Source: Streptomyces sp. A0642 (GTDB lineage: Bacteria; Actinomycetota; Actinomycetes; Streptomycetales; Streptomycetaceae). Taken from it: a DNA stretch of 64,000 nt. Position numbers and translations under genes: made by a program. The stretch is taken from assembly GCF_004795105.1 (NCBI RefSeq), contig NZ_SSBL01000013.1, positions 117,003 through 181,002 on the forward strand, in the 5' to 3' direction. Shown piece by piece: positions 38,386 through 47,728 of the stretch; position 1 is the stretch's first letter; every line of letters begins with the position of its first letter. The notes beneath the pieces are model-generated. The model saw only the letters and a program-made list of their open reading frames with translations. It made no database searches and had not been told where the DNA came from.

Positions 38386-40011
38386 TCAGTGGTGGCCGTG
38401 GCCGCTGGTGATCTCCTTGTACTCCTCGGCGGTGGGCTTGGCGATCTGGTTGTTCTCGCCGTAGTACGCCTTGCTGAGCCTGGCCCGCAGCTTCTGCAGC
38501 GCCGAGACCTTGCGCTCGACACCGTTCTCGTCGACCGTCGGGCCGATCTCGATCGGCTTGTACTGCTCGTGCGCGGTGAGCGTGTGCAGCTGTTCCGGTC
38601 CGAGCGGCTCGTGGACCTCGACGAACTCACCGTGCGGCAGGCGCTTGATGAGCCCGGACTCGCGGCCGTGCAGCACCTTGTCCTTGTCGCGGCGCTGGAG
38701 GCCGAGGCAGATCCGCCGGGTGACGATGAACGCCAGGACGGGTCCGACGAAGAAGGCGATGCGGACGAACCAGCTGATCGAGTTGAGCGACAGGTGGAAG
38801 TGCGTCGCCCAGATGTCGTTGCCGCCGCCGATCAGCATGACGAAGTAGATCGTCACCCAGGCGACGCCGAGCGCCGTGCGGGTCGGGGCGTTGCGCGGCT
38901 TGTCCAGGATGTGGTGCTCGCGCTTGTCCCCGGTGATCCAGGACTCGATGAACGGGTACAGCGCCAGCGCGGCGAGGATCACGCCGAACAGGACCAGCGG
39001 GATGAGGACGCCCAGGACCAGCGTGTGGCCCCAGAGGTTGATCTCCCAGCCGGGCATCACACGGACGAAGCCTTCGGCGAAGCCCATGTACCAGTCCGGC
39101 TGGGCGCCCGTGGACACCTGGTCGGGACGGTACGGGCCGATCGCCCAGATCGGGTTGATCGACGCGATGGCCGCGATGATCGCGATGAAGCCGAAGACCA
39201 GGAAGAAGAACCCGCCGGCCTTCGCCATGTACACCGGCAGCAGGGGCATGCCGACGACGTTCTTGTTCGTCTTGCCCGGACCCGCGAACTGCGTGTGCTT
39301 GTGGTAGAAGACCAGGATGAGGTGGCCGACCACGAGCCCGAGCATGATGCCGGGCAGCAGCAGGATGTGGATCGAGTAGAACCTCGCGACGATGTCGCCG
39401 CCGGGGAACTCCCCGCCGAACAGGAACATCGAGATGTACGTGCCGACCACGGGCATCGACAGGATCGCGCCCTGGGTGAAGCGCACACCCGTACCGGAGA
39501 GCAGGTCGTCCGGGAGCGAGTAGCCGGTGAAGCCGGTGAACATGCCGAGGACGAACAGCAGGAAGCCGAACAGCCAGTTGATCTCGCGCGGCTTGCGGTA
39601 CGCACCGGTGAAGAACACCCGGAACATGTGCACGAACATGCCGGCGAGGAAGATGACCGCTGCCCAGTGGTGGATCTGCCGGACCAGCAGACCACCGCGG
39701 ACGTCGAAGCTGATGTCCAGCGTCGACGCGTAGGCCTCGGACATCCGGATGCCCTGCATGGGCTCGTACGGGCCGTGGTAAATGACCTCGTTCATGCTCG
39801 GGTGGAAGAACAGCGTCAGGTACACACCCGTGAGGATGATGATGATGAAGCTGTAGAGGCAGATCTCACCGAGCATGAAGGACCAGTGGTCCGGGAAGAT
39901 CTTGCGCATGTTGGACTTGGCGAGGGAGTAGATCCCCAGCCGCCCGTCCGCCCAGTCGGCCACCCGCTCACCGGCGGGCGCCTTGCGGTTCGTATCGGTC
40001 GCAGTACTCAT
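38386..40011 (-). CDS. qcrB: Menaquinol:cytochrome c reductase cytochrome b subunit
   Basis: The 541-residue membrane subunit of complex III binds two b haems and oxidises menaquinol. Haem-ligating His pairs are in RQIHHWAAVIFLAGMFVHMFR and the SIHILLLPG...GHLILVFYHKHTQF region. The Qo-site PDW motif appears as AQPDWYMGF. An extended C-terminal cytoplasmic tail ending in His is typical of actinobacteria. It is last in ctaE-qcrC-qcrA-qcrB. ATG overlaps the qcrA stop codon by four bases. Confidence 0.97.
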   Translation of the reverse strand: MSTATDTNRKAPAGERVADWADGRLGIYSLAKSNMRKIFPDHWSFMLGEICLYSFIIIILTGVYLTLFFHPSMNEVIYHGPYEPMQGIRMSEAYASTLDISFDVRGGLLVRQIHHWAAVIFLAGMFVHMFRVFFTGAYRKPREINWLFGFLLFVLGMFTGFTGYSLPDDLLSGTGVRFTQGAILSMPVVGTYISMFLFGGEFPGGDIVARFYSIHILLLPGIMLGLVVGHLILVFYHKHTQFAGPGKTNKNVVGMPLLPVYMAKAGGFFFLVFGFIAIIAAIASINPIWAIGPYRPDQVSTGAQPDWYMGFAEGFVRVMPGWEINLWGHTLVLGVLIPLVLFGVILAALALYPFIESWITGDKREHHILDKPRNAPTRTALGVAWVTIYFVMLIGGGNDIWATHFHLSLNSISWFVRIAFFVGPVLAFIVTRRICLGLQRRDKDKVLHGRESGLIKRLPHGEFVEVHEPLGPEQLHTLTAHEQYKPIEIGPTVDENGVERKVSALQKLRARLSKAYYGENNQIAKPTAEEYKEITSGHGHH

Positions 40012-41057
40012 CCGCGCTCCCAGAATGCAGGACCGACGGGCTCTTCGAAGTCACCGAGCGCCTCGAGGTTGCCCTCGCTGTTCACGCCGATCCGCAGCTG
40101 CGGAAGCGCGTGACCGGCCGGACCGAAGATGACGCGGGCGCCGTCGGAGAGGTCGAAGGTGGACTGGTGGCACGGGCAGAGCACGTGATGCGTCTGCTGC
40201 TCGTACAGGCTGATCGGGCAGCCGACGTGGGTGCAGATCTTCGAGAAGGCCACGATTCCCTCGTGGGCCCACTCGCGCTCGCGCTTGTCCTTGATGTTGT
40301 CCGGCTCGATGCGAATGATCATCAGCGCGGCCTTGGCGATCTGCGTCTGGAAGTCCTCGTCGTGCTCCTCCAGGCCCTCGGGCATGGCGAAGGTGAGCGA
40401 ACCGACGACGACGTCCTCGGGGCGCAGCGGCTCCATGGTGTTCATGTTGACGAGCTGCTTGCCCTTGGCCCACAGGGTCTTGCGGAGCTTCTTCTCCGGC
40501 AGCGGACCCAGGTCGCGCAGCAGCATGACGCCGGAGAGCGGCACCAGGGCCAGCGCACCGAACATGGTGTTGCGGATGAGCTTGCGCCGTCCGAGCACCG
40601 ACTCCTCGGCGCCTGCCTTGAAGTCGGCGAGAACCTTCGCCTTGACCTCGGGCGGGGCCTCGATGGCATGCCGGTCGTCGGCGACCTCGACGTCGGACAT
40701 CAGGGTGCGCGCCCAGTGGACGGCGCCCGCGCCGATCAGGAAGAGCGCCAGGCCCAGGGTCAGCCCCAGGGAGAAGTTCAGCGCGCTGACATGACCGAAC
40801 GGGAAGATGTAGACGATCTTGTCGACCGGGAAGATGACGTAGGAGGCGATGAAGCCCACCGTCGCCAGCATGGACAACAGGAACATGGACGCGACCGCGC
40901 GCTCGGACCGGTTCGCGGCCCGCTCGTCGATGTCCTGGATGCGCGGCTTGTGGGCCGGCAGTCCCGGGTCGGCGAACGGGTCGTGCGCCTGGTCCACCGC
41001 GTGCGCGGGGCCCTGCTCTGCGGGCAGGTTCTCTTCTGGAATCTCTTGGCTACTCAT
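40008..41057 (-). CDS. qcrA: Rieske iron-sulfur subunit of the bc1 complex
   Basis: The 349-residue protein has the three N-terminal membrane helices peculiar to actinobacterial Rieske subunits (about 55-75, 95-118, 163-182) and a C-terminal Rieske domain. [2Fe-2S] ligands are C275, H277 (CTHVGC) and C294, H297 (CPCHQS), with C280 and C296 forming the stabilising disulfide. It carries electrons from menaquinol to the dihaem cytochrome QcrC. Start and stop codons overlap both neighbours by four bases. Confidence 0.97.
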   Translation of the reverse strand: MSSQEIPEENLPAEQGPAHAVDQAHDPFADPGLPAHKPRIQDIDERAANRSERAVASMFLLSMLATVGFIASYVIFPVDKIVYIFPFGHVSALNFSLGLTLGLALFLIGAGAVHWARTLMSDVEVADDRHAIEAPPEVKAKVLADFKAGAEESVLGRRKLIRNTMFGALALVPLSGVMLLRDLGPLPEKKLRKTLWAKGKQLVNMNTMEPLRPEDVVVGSLTFAMPEGLEEHDEDFQTQIAKAALMIIRIEPDNIKDKREREWAHEGIVAFSKICTHVGCPISLYEQQTHHVLCPCHQSTFDLSDGARVIFGPAGHALPQLRIGVNSEGNLEALGDFEEPVGPAFWERG

Positions 41058-41863
41058 GACTTCTTGGCCTTAGCGGTGTGGGCCGCGACCCAGACGGCAA
41101 CTGCGATCAGACCACCCAGTCCGAAGATCCAGCCGAACAGACCCTCGCTGACGGGACCGAGGCCACCGAGGCTGAGGCCGCCGGGGGACTCGGATTCGGA
41201 GCCGTTCACGGTCTTGACGTACGCGATGATGTCCCGCTTCTGCTGATTGGGCATCGTCGAGTCGGGGAAGGACGGCATGCTCTGCGGGCCGGTCTGCATG
41301 GCCTCGTAGATGTGCTTCGGGCTCACGCCTTCGAGGCTGGGGGCGTACTTGCCGTTCGTCAGGGCACCGCCCTCACCCGTGAAGTTGTGACACTGGGCGC
41401 AGTTGGTGCGGAACAGGTCGCCACCCTTGGCGATGTCCGCACCCTCGGGGCTGACCTGGCTCTTGGTGGGGACGATCGGGCCGGCGCCGAGCGACGCGAC
41501 GTACGCCGCGAGCTGGTCGATCTCGGCCTGGGTGTAGATGACCTTCTTCTTCGGGACCTGGGCGCCCGGCTGCTGGGCCGGCATGCGTCCGGTACCGACC
41601 TGGAAGTCCACGGCGGCCGAGCCCACGCCGACAAGCGAGGGCCCGTCGGAGCTGCCCTGACCGCCGGTTCCGTGGCAGCTGGCGCAACCGACGGAGTACA
41701 GCTTCTTGCCCTCGTCGATGGCGAGGGACTGGGCGGTTTCGTCGGCCTGCGCCTTACTCGCGGGCGCAAACGCGGCGTACAGCCCCCCAGTAGCCGCAAG
41801 CGCGAGGAGTAGTACGACGACCGCCGCCAACGGATGGCGTCGTCGTGCGGAGAGCTTTTTCAC
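41054..41863 (-). CDS. qcrC: Dihaem cytochrome c subunit of the bc1-aa3 supercomplex
   Basis: The 269-residue protein has an N-terminal signal anchor (about 11-32), two class I cytochrome c domains with haem sites C60-x-x-C63-H64 (CASCH) and C156-x-x-C159-H160 (CAQCH), and a C-terminal membrane helix (about 240-262). In actinobacteria this dihaem cytochrome passes electrons directly from QcrA to the CuA site of CtaC, so no soluble cytochrome c is needed. A 56-bp gap separates it from ctaE. Confidence 0.96.
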   Translation of the reverse strand: MKKLSARRRHPLAAVVVLLLALAATGGLYAAFAPASKAQADETAQSLAIDEGKKLYSVGCASCHGTGGQGSSDGPSLVGVGSAAVDFQVGTGRMPAQQPGAQVPKKKVIYTQAEIDQLAAYVASLGAGPIVPTKSQVSPEGADIAKGGDLFRTNCAQCHNFTGEGGALTNGKYAPSLEGVSPKHIYEAMQTGPQSMPSFPDSTMPNQQKRDIIAYVKTVNGSESESPGGLSLGGLGPVSEGLFGWIFGLGGLIAVAVWVAAHTAKAKKS

Positions 41864-41919
41864 GGATTACCCCGGTGTCAGGATCTTCTGCGTCGATGAT
41901 GGATCGGGTGCGAGCCCGG

Positions 41920-42540
41920 TTACTTGATCATGTAGATCGTGGCGAACAGGCCGATCCACACGACATCGACGAAGTGCCAGTAATAGGACACGACGATGGC
42001 TGCGGTCGCCTGCTCATGGGTGAACCTCTTGGCTGCGTATGTCCTGCCCAGGACGAGCAGGAAGGCGATGAGACCGCCTGTCACGTGCAGACCGTGGAAG
42101 CCGGTGGTCAGGTAGAACACCGAGCCGTACGGATCCGAGGACAGCGAGAGGCCGTCCTTCTTCACCAGCTCCGTGTACTCGAAGACCTGGCCTCCGATGA
42201 AGATCGAACCCATCACGAACGTGATCACGAACCAGGCGCGGAGCTTCTTCACGTCGCCCCGCTCGGCGGCGAAGACGCCGAGCTGGCAGGTGAGTGAGGA
42301 GAGCACCAGGATCGTGGTGTTCGTCGCCGAGAACGGGAAGTTCAGGGCTGACGCCATTTCCTTCCAGTGATCCGCTCCGGTCACCGATCGCAGGGTGAAG
42401 TACATCGCGAAGAGGGCCGCGAAGAACATCAGCTCGGAACTCAACCAGATGATGGTTCCGACGCTGGTGAGGTTCGGCCGATTGACCGACGGGTGCGCGT
42501 GCCCGGTTTCTACTGTCGTTGCTGTCGCCACGACCGACAT
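41920..42540 (-). CDS. ctaE: Cytochrome c oxidase subunit III
   Basis: The 206-residue protein has five hydrophobic helices, as expected for the short actinobacterial subunit III (WLSSELMFFAALFAMYF, LTTGFHGLHVTGGLIAF, YYWHFVDVVWIGLF with the conserved His and Glu). It is the first gene of ctaE-qcrCAB. The ATG lies inside a perfect palindrome and has no Shine-Dalgarno sequence at normal distance; a GGAGTGAGGG run is 20-30 bases upstream. The gap to the divergent receiver-like gene is 202 bp and must hold both promoters. Confidence 0.96.
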   Translation of the reverse strand: MSVVATATTVETGHAHPSVNRPNLTSVGTIIWLSSELMFFAALFAMYFTLRSVTGADHWKEMASALNFPFSATNTTILVLSSLTCQLGVFAAERGDVKKLRAWFVITFVMGSIFIGGQVFEYTELVKKDGLSLSSDPYGSVFYLTTGFHGLHVTGGLIAFLLVLGRTYAAKRFTHEQATAAIVVSYYWHFVDVVWIGLFATIYMIK

Positions 42541-42551
42541 TATGTCGGTCG
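42531..42551. promoter_or_regulatory. Perfect 21-bp palindrome over the ctaE start codon
   Basis: CGACCGACAT is separated by one base from ATGTCGGTCG. The ctaE ATG is in one arm. It could be an operator for a dimeric repressor or an mRNA hairpin hiding the start codon. Confidence 0.55.
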
Positions 42552-42742
42552 CTTATCCCGCCCTCACTCCGGGGGGTGCCGTTCGGTGTGTCAGAGGGGT
42601 GTGTCCTCCCCGAACGGCCCAGGGAACCGCTGTCCGAAGCGATGCTGACAGGCCATCGGGCGGAGTACGATCCGCGCATCGGACAGCCCTCGCGCACCGA
42701 GGGCCCCGACAGCCCCGAAGACACGGATGTCACGGAGGAACC

Positions 42743-43144
42743 ATGCAGCCGACCGCCACGGTCCTGGTCTACAGCGACAACGCACACACCCGTGAGCAGG
42801 TGAGGCTGGCAGCCGGGCGCAGGCCTGCCGCGGACGTACCGCAGGTCGAGTTCCTGGAGTGCGCCACCCTGCCCGCCGTGCTGGACGCGCTGGAGCACGG
42901 AGGCGTCGACGTCTGCGTGTTGGACGGCGAGACGGCCCCGGCGGGCGGCATGGGCGTCTGCCGGCAGATCAAGGACGAGATCTTCCGCTGCCCGCCGGTG
43001 CTGCTCCTGATGGGCCGCCCCCAGGACGCCTGGCTGGCCACGTGGAGCCGCGCGGACGCCGCGGTGACCCTTCCGGTCGAGCCGGTCGAGTTCGCGGACG
43101 CCCTGTCCGCCCTGCTGCGCAGCAGGCTCTCCGTGGGGGCCTGA
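42743..43144 (+). CDS. Degenerate receiver-domain (CheY-like) protein
   Basis: The 133-residue protein is a single receiver-like domain: VLVYSDN at the first strand, the putative phospho-acceptor D61 in DVCVLDGETA, and PPVLLLMGRP on the fourth strand. The invariant Lys-Pro of the last strand is replaced (AVTLPVEP) and the acidic pair is reduced to one Asp, so phosphorylation as in a normal response regulator is doubtful. No output domain is present. It is divergent from ctaE and convergent with the L,D-transpeptidase. ATG 42743 follows GGAGG. Confidence 0.78.
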   Translation: MQPTATVLVYSDNAHTREQVRLAAGRRPAADVPQVEFLECATLPAVLDALEHGGVDVCVLDGETAPAGGMGVCRQIKDEIFRCPPVLLLMGRPQDAWLATWSRADAAVTLPVEPVEFADALSALLRSRLSVGA

Positions 43145-43190
43145 GGCCCCGCGGTCCCGCCGTCGCTCCGGGGCGCGGTGCACCCGGCCG

Positions 43191-44447
43191 TCAGACCTTG
43201 GGGCGCAGCCGCGCCGTGCTGACCGTGTCGACGCGGTCCGGCGTGGCGTCGTTGCTCAGGGCACTGCCCTTCTGCCACTTCGCCCAGGAGAGGTTCCAGT
43301 CGCCGTAGCCGTTGTCGAACGGCGTCATGGTCTCGCCCTCGCTGCCGACGACCGTGACGATGTCGCCCTCGCGGACGGTGTTGAAGAACCACTCGGCCTC
43401 GCTGGTGCTCATGCCGGTGCAGCCGTGGCTGACGTTCGCGTAGCCCTGTGATCCGGTGGACCACGGGGCCGCGTGCACGTATTCGCCGCTCCAGGTGACC
43501 CGCGTCGCGTAGTAGACCGGCAGGTCGTACGAGTCCTCCGAGCCCTCGGCGATGCCGATGGACTCCCCGCGCATACGTACGTAGTACTCCTTGCCCAGCA
43601 CGACCTTGACGCCGTTGCGGGTGGAGAAGCCGGGCTTGCCGGTGGTTACCGGAATGGTGTTGATCACTTCTCCGTTGCGCTTGACCGTCATGGAGTGCTG
43701 CGAGGCGTCGGTGATGGCCTCGATGCGGTCGCCGGTCGTGATCTTCAACGCTTTCGCGGGGGCGCCGTACAGCGCCTTGGTCACCTTGATGCCCGTCAGC
43801 TCGCTGGTGACCTCGATGGTGGCCTTCGCCGGCCAGTAGTCCCGCGGCCGGTAGTGCAGCGTCTTGTCGTCGACCCAGTACCAGGAACCGGTCACGGCGG
43901 GCGTGGAGCGCACCTTCAGGGCGCGTTCGACCGTGGCGCGGGCGGCCTTGTCGGTGACCGGGGCGCTGAGTACCGCCGTGACGGGCTGTCCGACGCCGTA
44001 GGTGCCCGCCTGCGGGCCGAAGGCGACCTTCAGGAACTTCTGGGCCGCCGCGGTCTCGAAGGAGAGCGTACGGACGCCTGGGGCGCCGTCGTCGTCCTCC
44101 ATGCTGACCTTGACGGTGTACGTGGTTCCGGCGGCGAGCGGGGCGGTGGAGTGCCAGCGGTGGCCGTCGGCGGTGAGTTCGCCCGCCAGATGGCGGCCTT
44201 CGGAGTCGATGGCGCTCACATCGGTGATCCGGCCGTCGTCCCCGTCGACGCTGAACTCGAGGGGCTTGTCCGGGTCGGCCTTCTCACCGCCCCCGGGGGC
44301 GTTGGAGGAGATCTCGTCCGCCGCGTCGTACGGCTGTGCCGAGAGCGGATGGCCGTCGGACTCCCCACAGGCACTCGCCCCCGCGGCCAGGGACGCGACC
44401 AGCAGAGCGCAGCTCATGACGGGACGGATACGCGGCGTGTGGTTCAT
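43191..44447 (-). CDS. L,D-transpeptidase lipoprotein (YkuD domain with Ig-like domains)
   Basis: The 418-residue lipoprotein has lipobox LAAGASAC (C27), two beta-sandwich Ig-like domains (about 60-235) and a YkuD catalytic domain (about 240-380) with VHAAPWS and SHGCTGMS, where H341, G342 and C343 carry catalysis. It would form 3-3 crosslinks in peptidoglycan or attach proteins. The architecture equals the mycobacterial LdtMt2 type. It interrupts the respiratory region, standing between qcr/ctaE and ctaCDF on the same strand but behind its own intergenic regions. Confidence 0.93.
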   Translation of the reverse strand: MNHTPRIRPVMSCALLVASLAAGASACGESDGHPLSAQPYDAADEISSNAPGGGEKADPDKPLEFSVDGDDGRITDVSAIDSEGRHLAGELTADGHRWHSTAPLAAGTTYTVKVSMEDDDGAPGVRTLSFETAAAQKFLKVAFGPQAGTYGVGQPVTAVLSAPVTDKAARATVERALKVRSTPAVTGSWYWVDDKTLHYRPRDYWPAKATIEVTSELTGIKVTKALYGAPAKALKITTGDRIEAITDASQHSMTVKRNGEVINTIPVTTGKPGFSTRNGVKVVLGKEYYVRMRGESIGIAEGSEDSYDLPVYYATRVTWSGEYVHAAPWSTGSQGYANVSHGCTGMSTSEAEWFFNTVREGDIVTVVGSEGETMTPFDNGYGDWNLSWAKWQKGSALSNDATPDRVDTVSTARLRPKV

Positions 44448-44497
44448 GAACCCACGCTAAGAAGATTCATTCGATTCAGCGCGTCGGACGACTGCAA

Positions 44498-44538
44498 ACG
44501 GGGGGCCCGCACTTCTCGTCGAAGTGCGGGCCCCCCGT
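44498..44538 (-). terminator. Terminator after ctaCDF
   Basis: ACGGGGGGCCCGCACTTC (44498-44515) pairs perfectly over 18 bp with 44521-44538 with a five-base loop. It closes the ctaC-ctaD-ctaF operon just before the L,D-transpeptidase gene, so the latter needs its own promoter. Confidence 0.93.
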
Positions 44539-44552
44539 CGGGTGGAGCGGTG

Positions 44553-44951
44553 TCACTGGGTGCGGTTCTCACCGCGGTAGTACTCGAAGACCCAGCCGAA
44601 CAGACCGATCAGGATGACCGGGGCCGCGAAGTAGAGCAGCCACCAGCCGAAGACGACTCCCATGAAGGCGAACGCGCCTCCGATCGCCAGCGAGAGCGGC
44701 TGCCAGCTGTGCGGGGAGAAGAACCCCACCTCGCCGGCCTCGTCCGCCACGTCGGCTTCCTTGTTGTCCTGCGCCAGTGCGTCGACCCGCCGGGCCGTGA
44801 AGGCCAGGTAGAAGCCGATCATGACGCTCAGGCCGAAGGCCAGGACGAGGGCCGTGGTGCCGACCGGCTCCTTGGACCACACGCCGTAGGTGATGGCCAT
44901 GATGAGGATGAACAGCGCCAGACCGAGGAACATCTTGCCCTGGATCTTCAC
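44553..44951 (-). CDS. ctaF: Cytochrome c oxidase subunit IV (actinobacterial CtaF)
   Basis: The 132-residue membrane protein has four hydrophobic helices (about 7-25, 33-50, 85-105, 107-125). It is the small subunit IV found in actinobacterial aa3 oxidases. It ends the ctaC-ctaD-ctaF operon with a four-base ATGA overlap to ctaD. A soluble acidic loop with DNKEADVADEAGE separates the second and third helices. Confidence 0.94.
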   Translation of the reverse strand: MKIQGKMFLGLALFILIMAITYGVWSKEPVGTTALVLAFGLSVMIGFYLAFTARRVDALAQDNKEADVADEAGEVGFFSPHSWQPLSLAIGGAFAFMGVVFGWWLLYFAAPVILIGLFGWVFEYYRGENRTQ

Positions 44952-46684
44952 TTGCCCGCCTCCTTGCCGCCGGCGAGGGCCTTGTCGTCCTCGGAGTGGT
45001 GCTCAAGCTGTTCGAGCGCCGCGATCTCCGGGTGGTGCAGGTCGAAGGCCGGGGATTCGGAACGGATCCGCGGCAGCGTGAGGAAGTTGTGCCGCGGCGG
45101 CGGGCACGAGGTCGCCCACTCCAGCGAACGGCCGTAACCCCACGGGTCGTCGACCTCGATCTTCTTGCCGTACTTGGCGGTCTTCCAGACGTTGTAGAAG
45201 AACGGCAGGATCGACAGGCCGAGCAGGAAGGAGGAGATCGTCGAGATCGTGTTCAGCGCGGTGAAGCCGTCCGCGTCCAGGTAGTCCGCGTAACGACGCG
45301 GCATGCCCTCGGCGCCCAGCCAGTGCTGCACCAGGAACGTGCCGTGGAAGCCGATGAACAGCGTCCAGAAGGTGATCTTCCCGAGCCGCTCGTCCAGCAT
45401 CTTGCCGGTGAACTTCGGCCACCAGAAGTGGAATCCGGAGAACATCGCGAACACCACCGTGCCGAAGACGACGTAGTGGAAGTGCGCGACGACGAAGTAC
45501 GAGTCGGAGACGTGGAAGTCCATCGGCGGCGAGGCCAGGATGACACCGGTCAGACCACCGAAGGTGAAGGTGATCAGGAAGCCGACCGCCCAGAGCATCG
45601 GCGTCTCGAAGGACAGCGAGCCCTTCCACATCGTGCCGATCCAGTTGAAGAACTTCACCCCGGTGGGCACCGCGATGAGGAACGTCATGAAGGAGAAGAA
45701 CGGCAGGAGCACGCCTCCGGTGACGTACATGTGGTGCGCCCACACGGTCACGGAGAGACCGGCGATGGAGATCGTCGCGGCCACCAGGCCGATGTAACCG
45801 AACATCGGCTTGCGGCTGAACACCGGGATCACTTCCGAAATGATCCCGAAGAAGGGCAAGGCGATGATGTACACCTCTGGATGCCCGAAGAACCAGAAGA
45901 GGTGCTGCCAGAGCAACGCCCCGCCATTGGCCGCGTCGAAGACATGCGCACCGAATTTACGGTCCGCCTCCAGCGCGAAGAGCGCCGCCGCCAGTACCGG
46001 GAAGGCCAGCAGGACCAGAACACCGGTCAGCAGGACGTTCCAGACGAAGATCGGCATGCGGAACATCGTCATGCCGGGTGCGCGCATGCAGATGATCGTG
46101 GTGATGAAGTTGACCGAACCGAGGATCGTGCCGAAGCCGGAGAAGGCCAGACCCATGATCCACATGTCGGCGCCGACGCCCGGCGAACGGACCGCGTCCG
46201 ACAGCGGGGAGTAGGCGAACCAGCCGAAGTCGGCCGCACCCTGCGGGGTGAGGAAGCCGGCCACCGCGATGATCGAGCCGAAGAGGTACAGCCAGTACGC
46301 GAACATGTTCAGCCGCGGGAACGCCACGTCGGGCGCCCCGATCTGCAGCGGCATGATCCAGTTCGCGAACCCGGCGAACAGCGGCGTCGCGAACATCAGC
46401 AGCATGATCGTGCCGTGCATCGTGAACGCCTGGTTGAACTGCTCGTTCGACATGATCTGCGTGCCCGGACGGGCCAGCTCGGCGCGCATGAAGAGCGCCA
46501 TCAGTCCGCCGATGCAGAAGAACGCGAACGACGTGACCAGGTACATCGTGCCGATCGTCTTGTGGTCAGTGGTGGTCAGCCACTTGATGACGACGTTTCC
46601 CGGCTGCTTGCGCCGGACCGGCAGCTCGTCCTCGTACGAGTCGTCTGCTGCCGCGGCACCCTGAGGTTCATTGAGGATGCTCAC
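44948..46684 (-). CDS. ctaD: Cytochrome c oxidase subunit I
   Basis: The 578-residue catalytic subunit has twelve membrane helices, haem a, haem a3 and CuB. HLFWFFGHPEVYIIALP contains the CuB His and the cross-linked Tyr, WAHHMYVTGG the other two CuB His, and HFHYVVFGT the haem ligands. The acidic/His-rich tail is long. The start is GTG at 46684 overlapping the ctaC stop codon (GTGA). It reduces oxygen to water and pumps protons in the bc1-aa3 supercomplex. Confidence 0.97.
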   Translation of the reverse strand: MSILNEPQGAAAADDSYEDELPVRRKQPGNVVIKWLTTTDHKTIGTMYLVTSFAFFCIGGLMALFMRAELARPGTQIMSNEQFNQAFTMHGTIMLLMFATPLFAGFANWIMPLQIGAPDVAFPRLNMFAYWLYLFGSIIAVAGFLTPQGAADFGWFAYSPLSDAVRSPGVGADMWIMGLAFSGFGTILGSVNFITTIICMRAPGMTMFRMPIFVWNVLLTGVLVLLAFPVLAAALFALEADRKFGAHVFDAANGGALLWQHLFWFFGHPEVYIIALPFFGIISEVIPVFSRKPMFGYIGLVAATISIAGLSVTVWAHHMYVTGGVLLPFFSFMTFLIAVPTGVKFFNWIGTMWKGSLSFETPMLWAVGFLITFTFGGLTGVILASPPMDFHVSDSYFVVAHFHYVVFGTVVFAMFSGFHFWWPKFTGKMLDERLGKITFWTLFIGFHGTFLVQHWLGAEGMPRRYADYLDADGFTALNTISTISSFLLGLSILPFFYNVWKTAKYGKKIEVDDPWGYGRSLEWATSCPPPRHNFLTLPRIRSESPAFDLHHPEIAALEQLEHHSEDDKALAGGKEAGK

Positions 46685-47649
46685 AGTTTGTTCGTCTCCG
46701 CATTCCTGGCCGGGTCAGTCTGCTCGATGCCGGCCGGCACGTAGCCCGTGTTGCCGTTCTTGGCCAGCTCCTTCAGGTGCGCCTGGTAGCGCTCCGGGGA
46801 GACGACCTTGACGTTGAAGAGCATCCGGGAGTGGTCGACGCCGCACAGCTCGGCGCACTTGCCCATGAAGGTGCCCTCCTGGTTGGGAGTCACCTCGAAG
46901 GAGTTGGTGTGGCCCGGAATGACGTCCTGCTTCATGAGGAACGGCACCACCCAGAAGGAGTGGATGACGTCACGCGAAGTCAGGATGAACCGGACCTTCT
47001 CACCCTTGGGCAGCCACAGGGTCGGGCCCGGGTTGCCGGTCTGCGGGTTCCGGGTCCCCGGGACGCCGACGTCGTAGACGCCGTCCGCACCCTTGGGGAA
47101 GTCCTTGCGGAACCGGTCCGGGATGGCGTCGAGCTCCTTGGGGACCTCGTTGCCCGTGGCGGCGGAGCCGTCCACGTTCTCGATGTAGTTGAACCCCCAG
47201 CTCCACTGGTAGCCGACCACGTTGACCGTGTGGGCGGGCTTCGGGGAGAGCTCGAGGAGCTTCGATTCATCGCGCGCGGTGAAGTAGAACAACACCGAGA
47301 CGATGATCAGAGGGACCACGGTGTACAGCGCCTCGATGGGCATGTTGTACCTGGTCTGCGGAGGTACCTCCACCTTGGTCCGGCTGCGCCGGTGGAAGAT
47401 GACGCTCCAGATGATCAGTCCCCAGACAAGGACGCCCGTGGCGAGCGCTGCCGCCCACGAGCCCTGCCAGAGGGAAAGGATCCGAGGAGCCTCTTCCGTT
47501 ACCGGGGTGGGCATACCGAGGCGCGGGAAATCCTCCCAGTTGTATGAACAACCGGAGGCCGTCGCCAGGACCAGGCCCGCAGTCAGCACCTGCGGCAGCT
47601 TCCGCCGCATCGGGCGCCGCGACAAGCGGTCGGAGCCGTTGGGACTCAC
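46681..47649 (-). CDS. ctaC: Cytochrome c oxidase subunit II, lipoprotein
   Basis: The 322-residue subunit has lipobox LATASGC, two membrane helices (about 65-88 and 110-130) and a cupredoxin domain. CuA ligands are in SFWVVPF-region DVIHSFW and in KCAELCGVDHSRM (two Cys, His, Met). It accepts electrons from QcrC. GTG 47649 follows GGGAAGG by six bases; the frame extends ten codons upstream without a signal peptide. It is the first gene of ctaC-ctaD-ctaF, behind a promoter region with a 29-bp inverted repeat. Confidence 0.96.
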   Translation of the reverse strand: MSPNGSDRLSRRPMRRKLPQVLTAGLVLATASGCSYNWEDFPRLGMPTPVTEEAPRILSLWQGSWAAALATGVLVWGLIIWSVIFHRRSRTKVEVPPQTRYNMPIEALYTVVPLIIVSVLFYFTARDESKLLELSPKPAHTVNVVGYQWSWGFNYIENVDGSAATGNEVPKELDAIPDRFRKDFPKGADGVYDVGVPGTRNPQTGNPGPTLWLPKGEKVRFILTSRDVIHSFWVVPFLMKQDVIPGHTNSFEVTPNQEGTFMGKCAELCGVDHSRMLFNVKVVSPERYQAHLKELAKNGNTGYVPAGIEQTDPARNAETNKL

Positions 47650-47728
47650 GTAGCGCCTTCCCGAGAGTCTCGCCCGCACGGTCGGCGCGCCCGTCTCGCT
47701 GGTCGGTCGCCGGCCCTGACGCGGGCAG

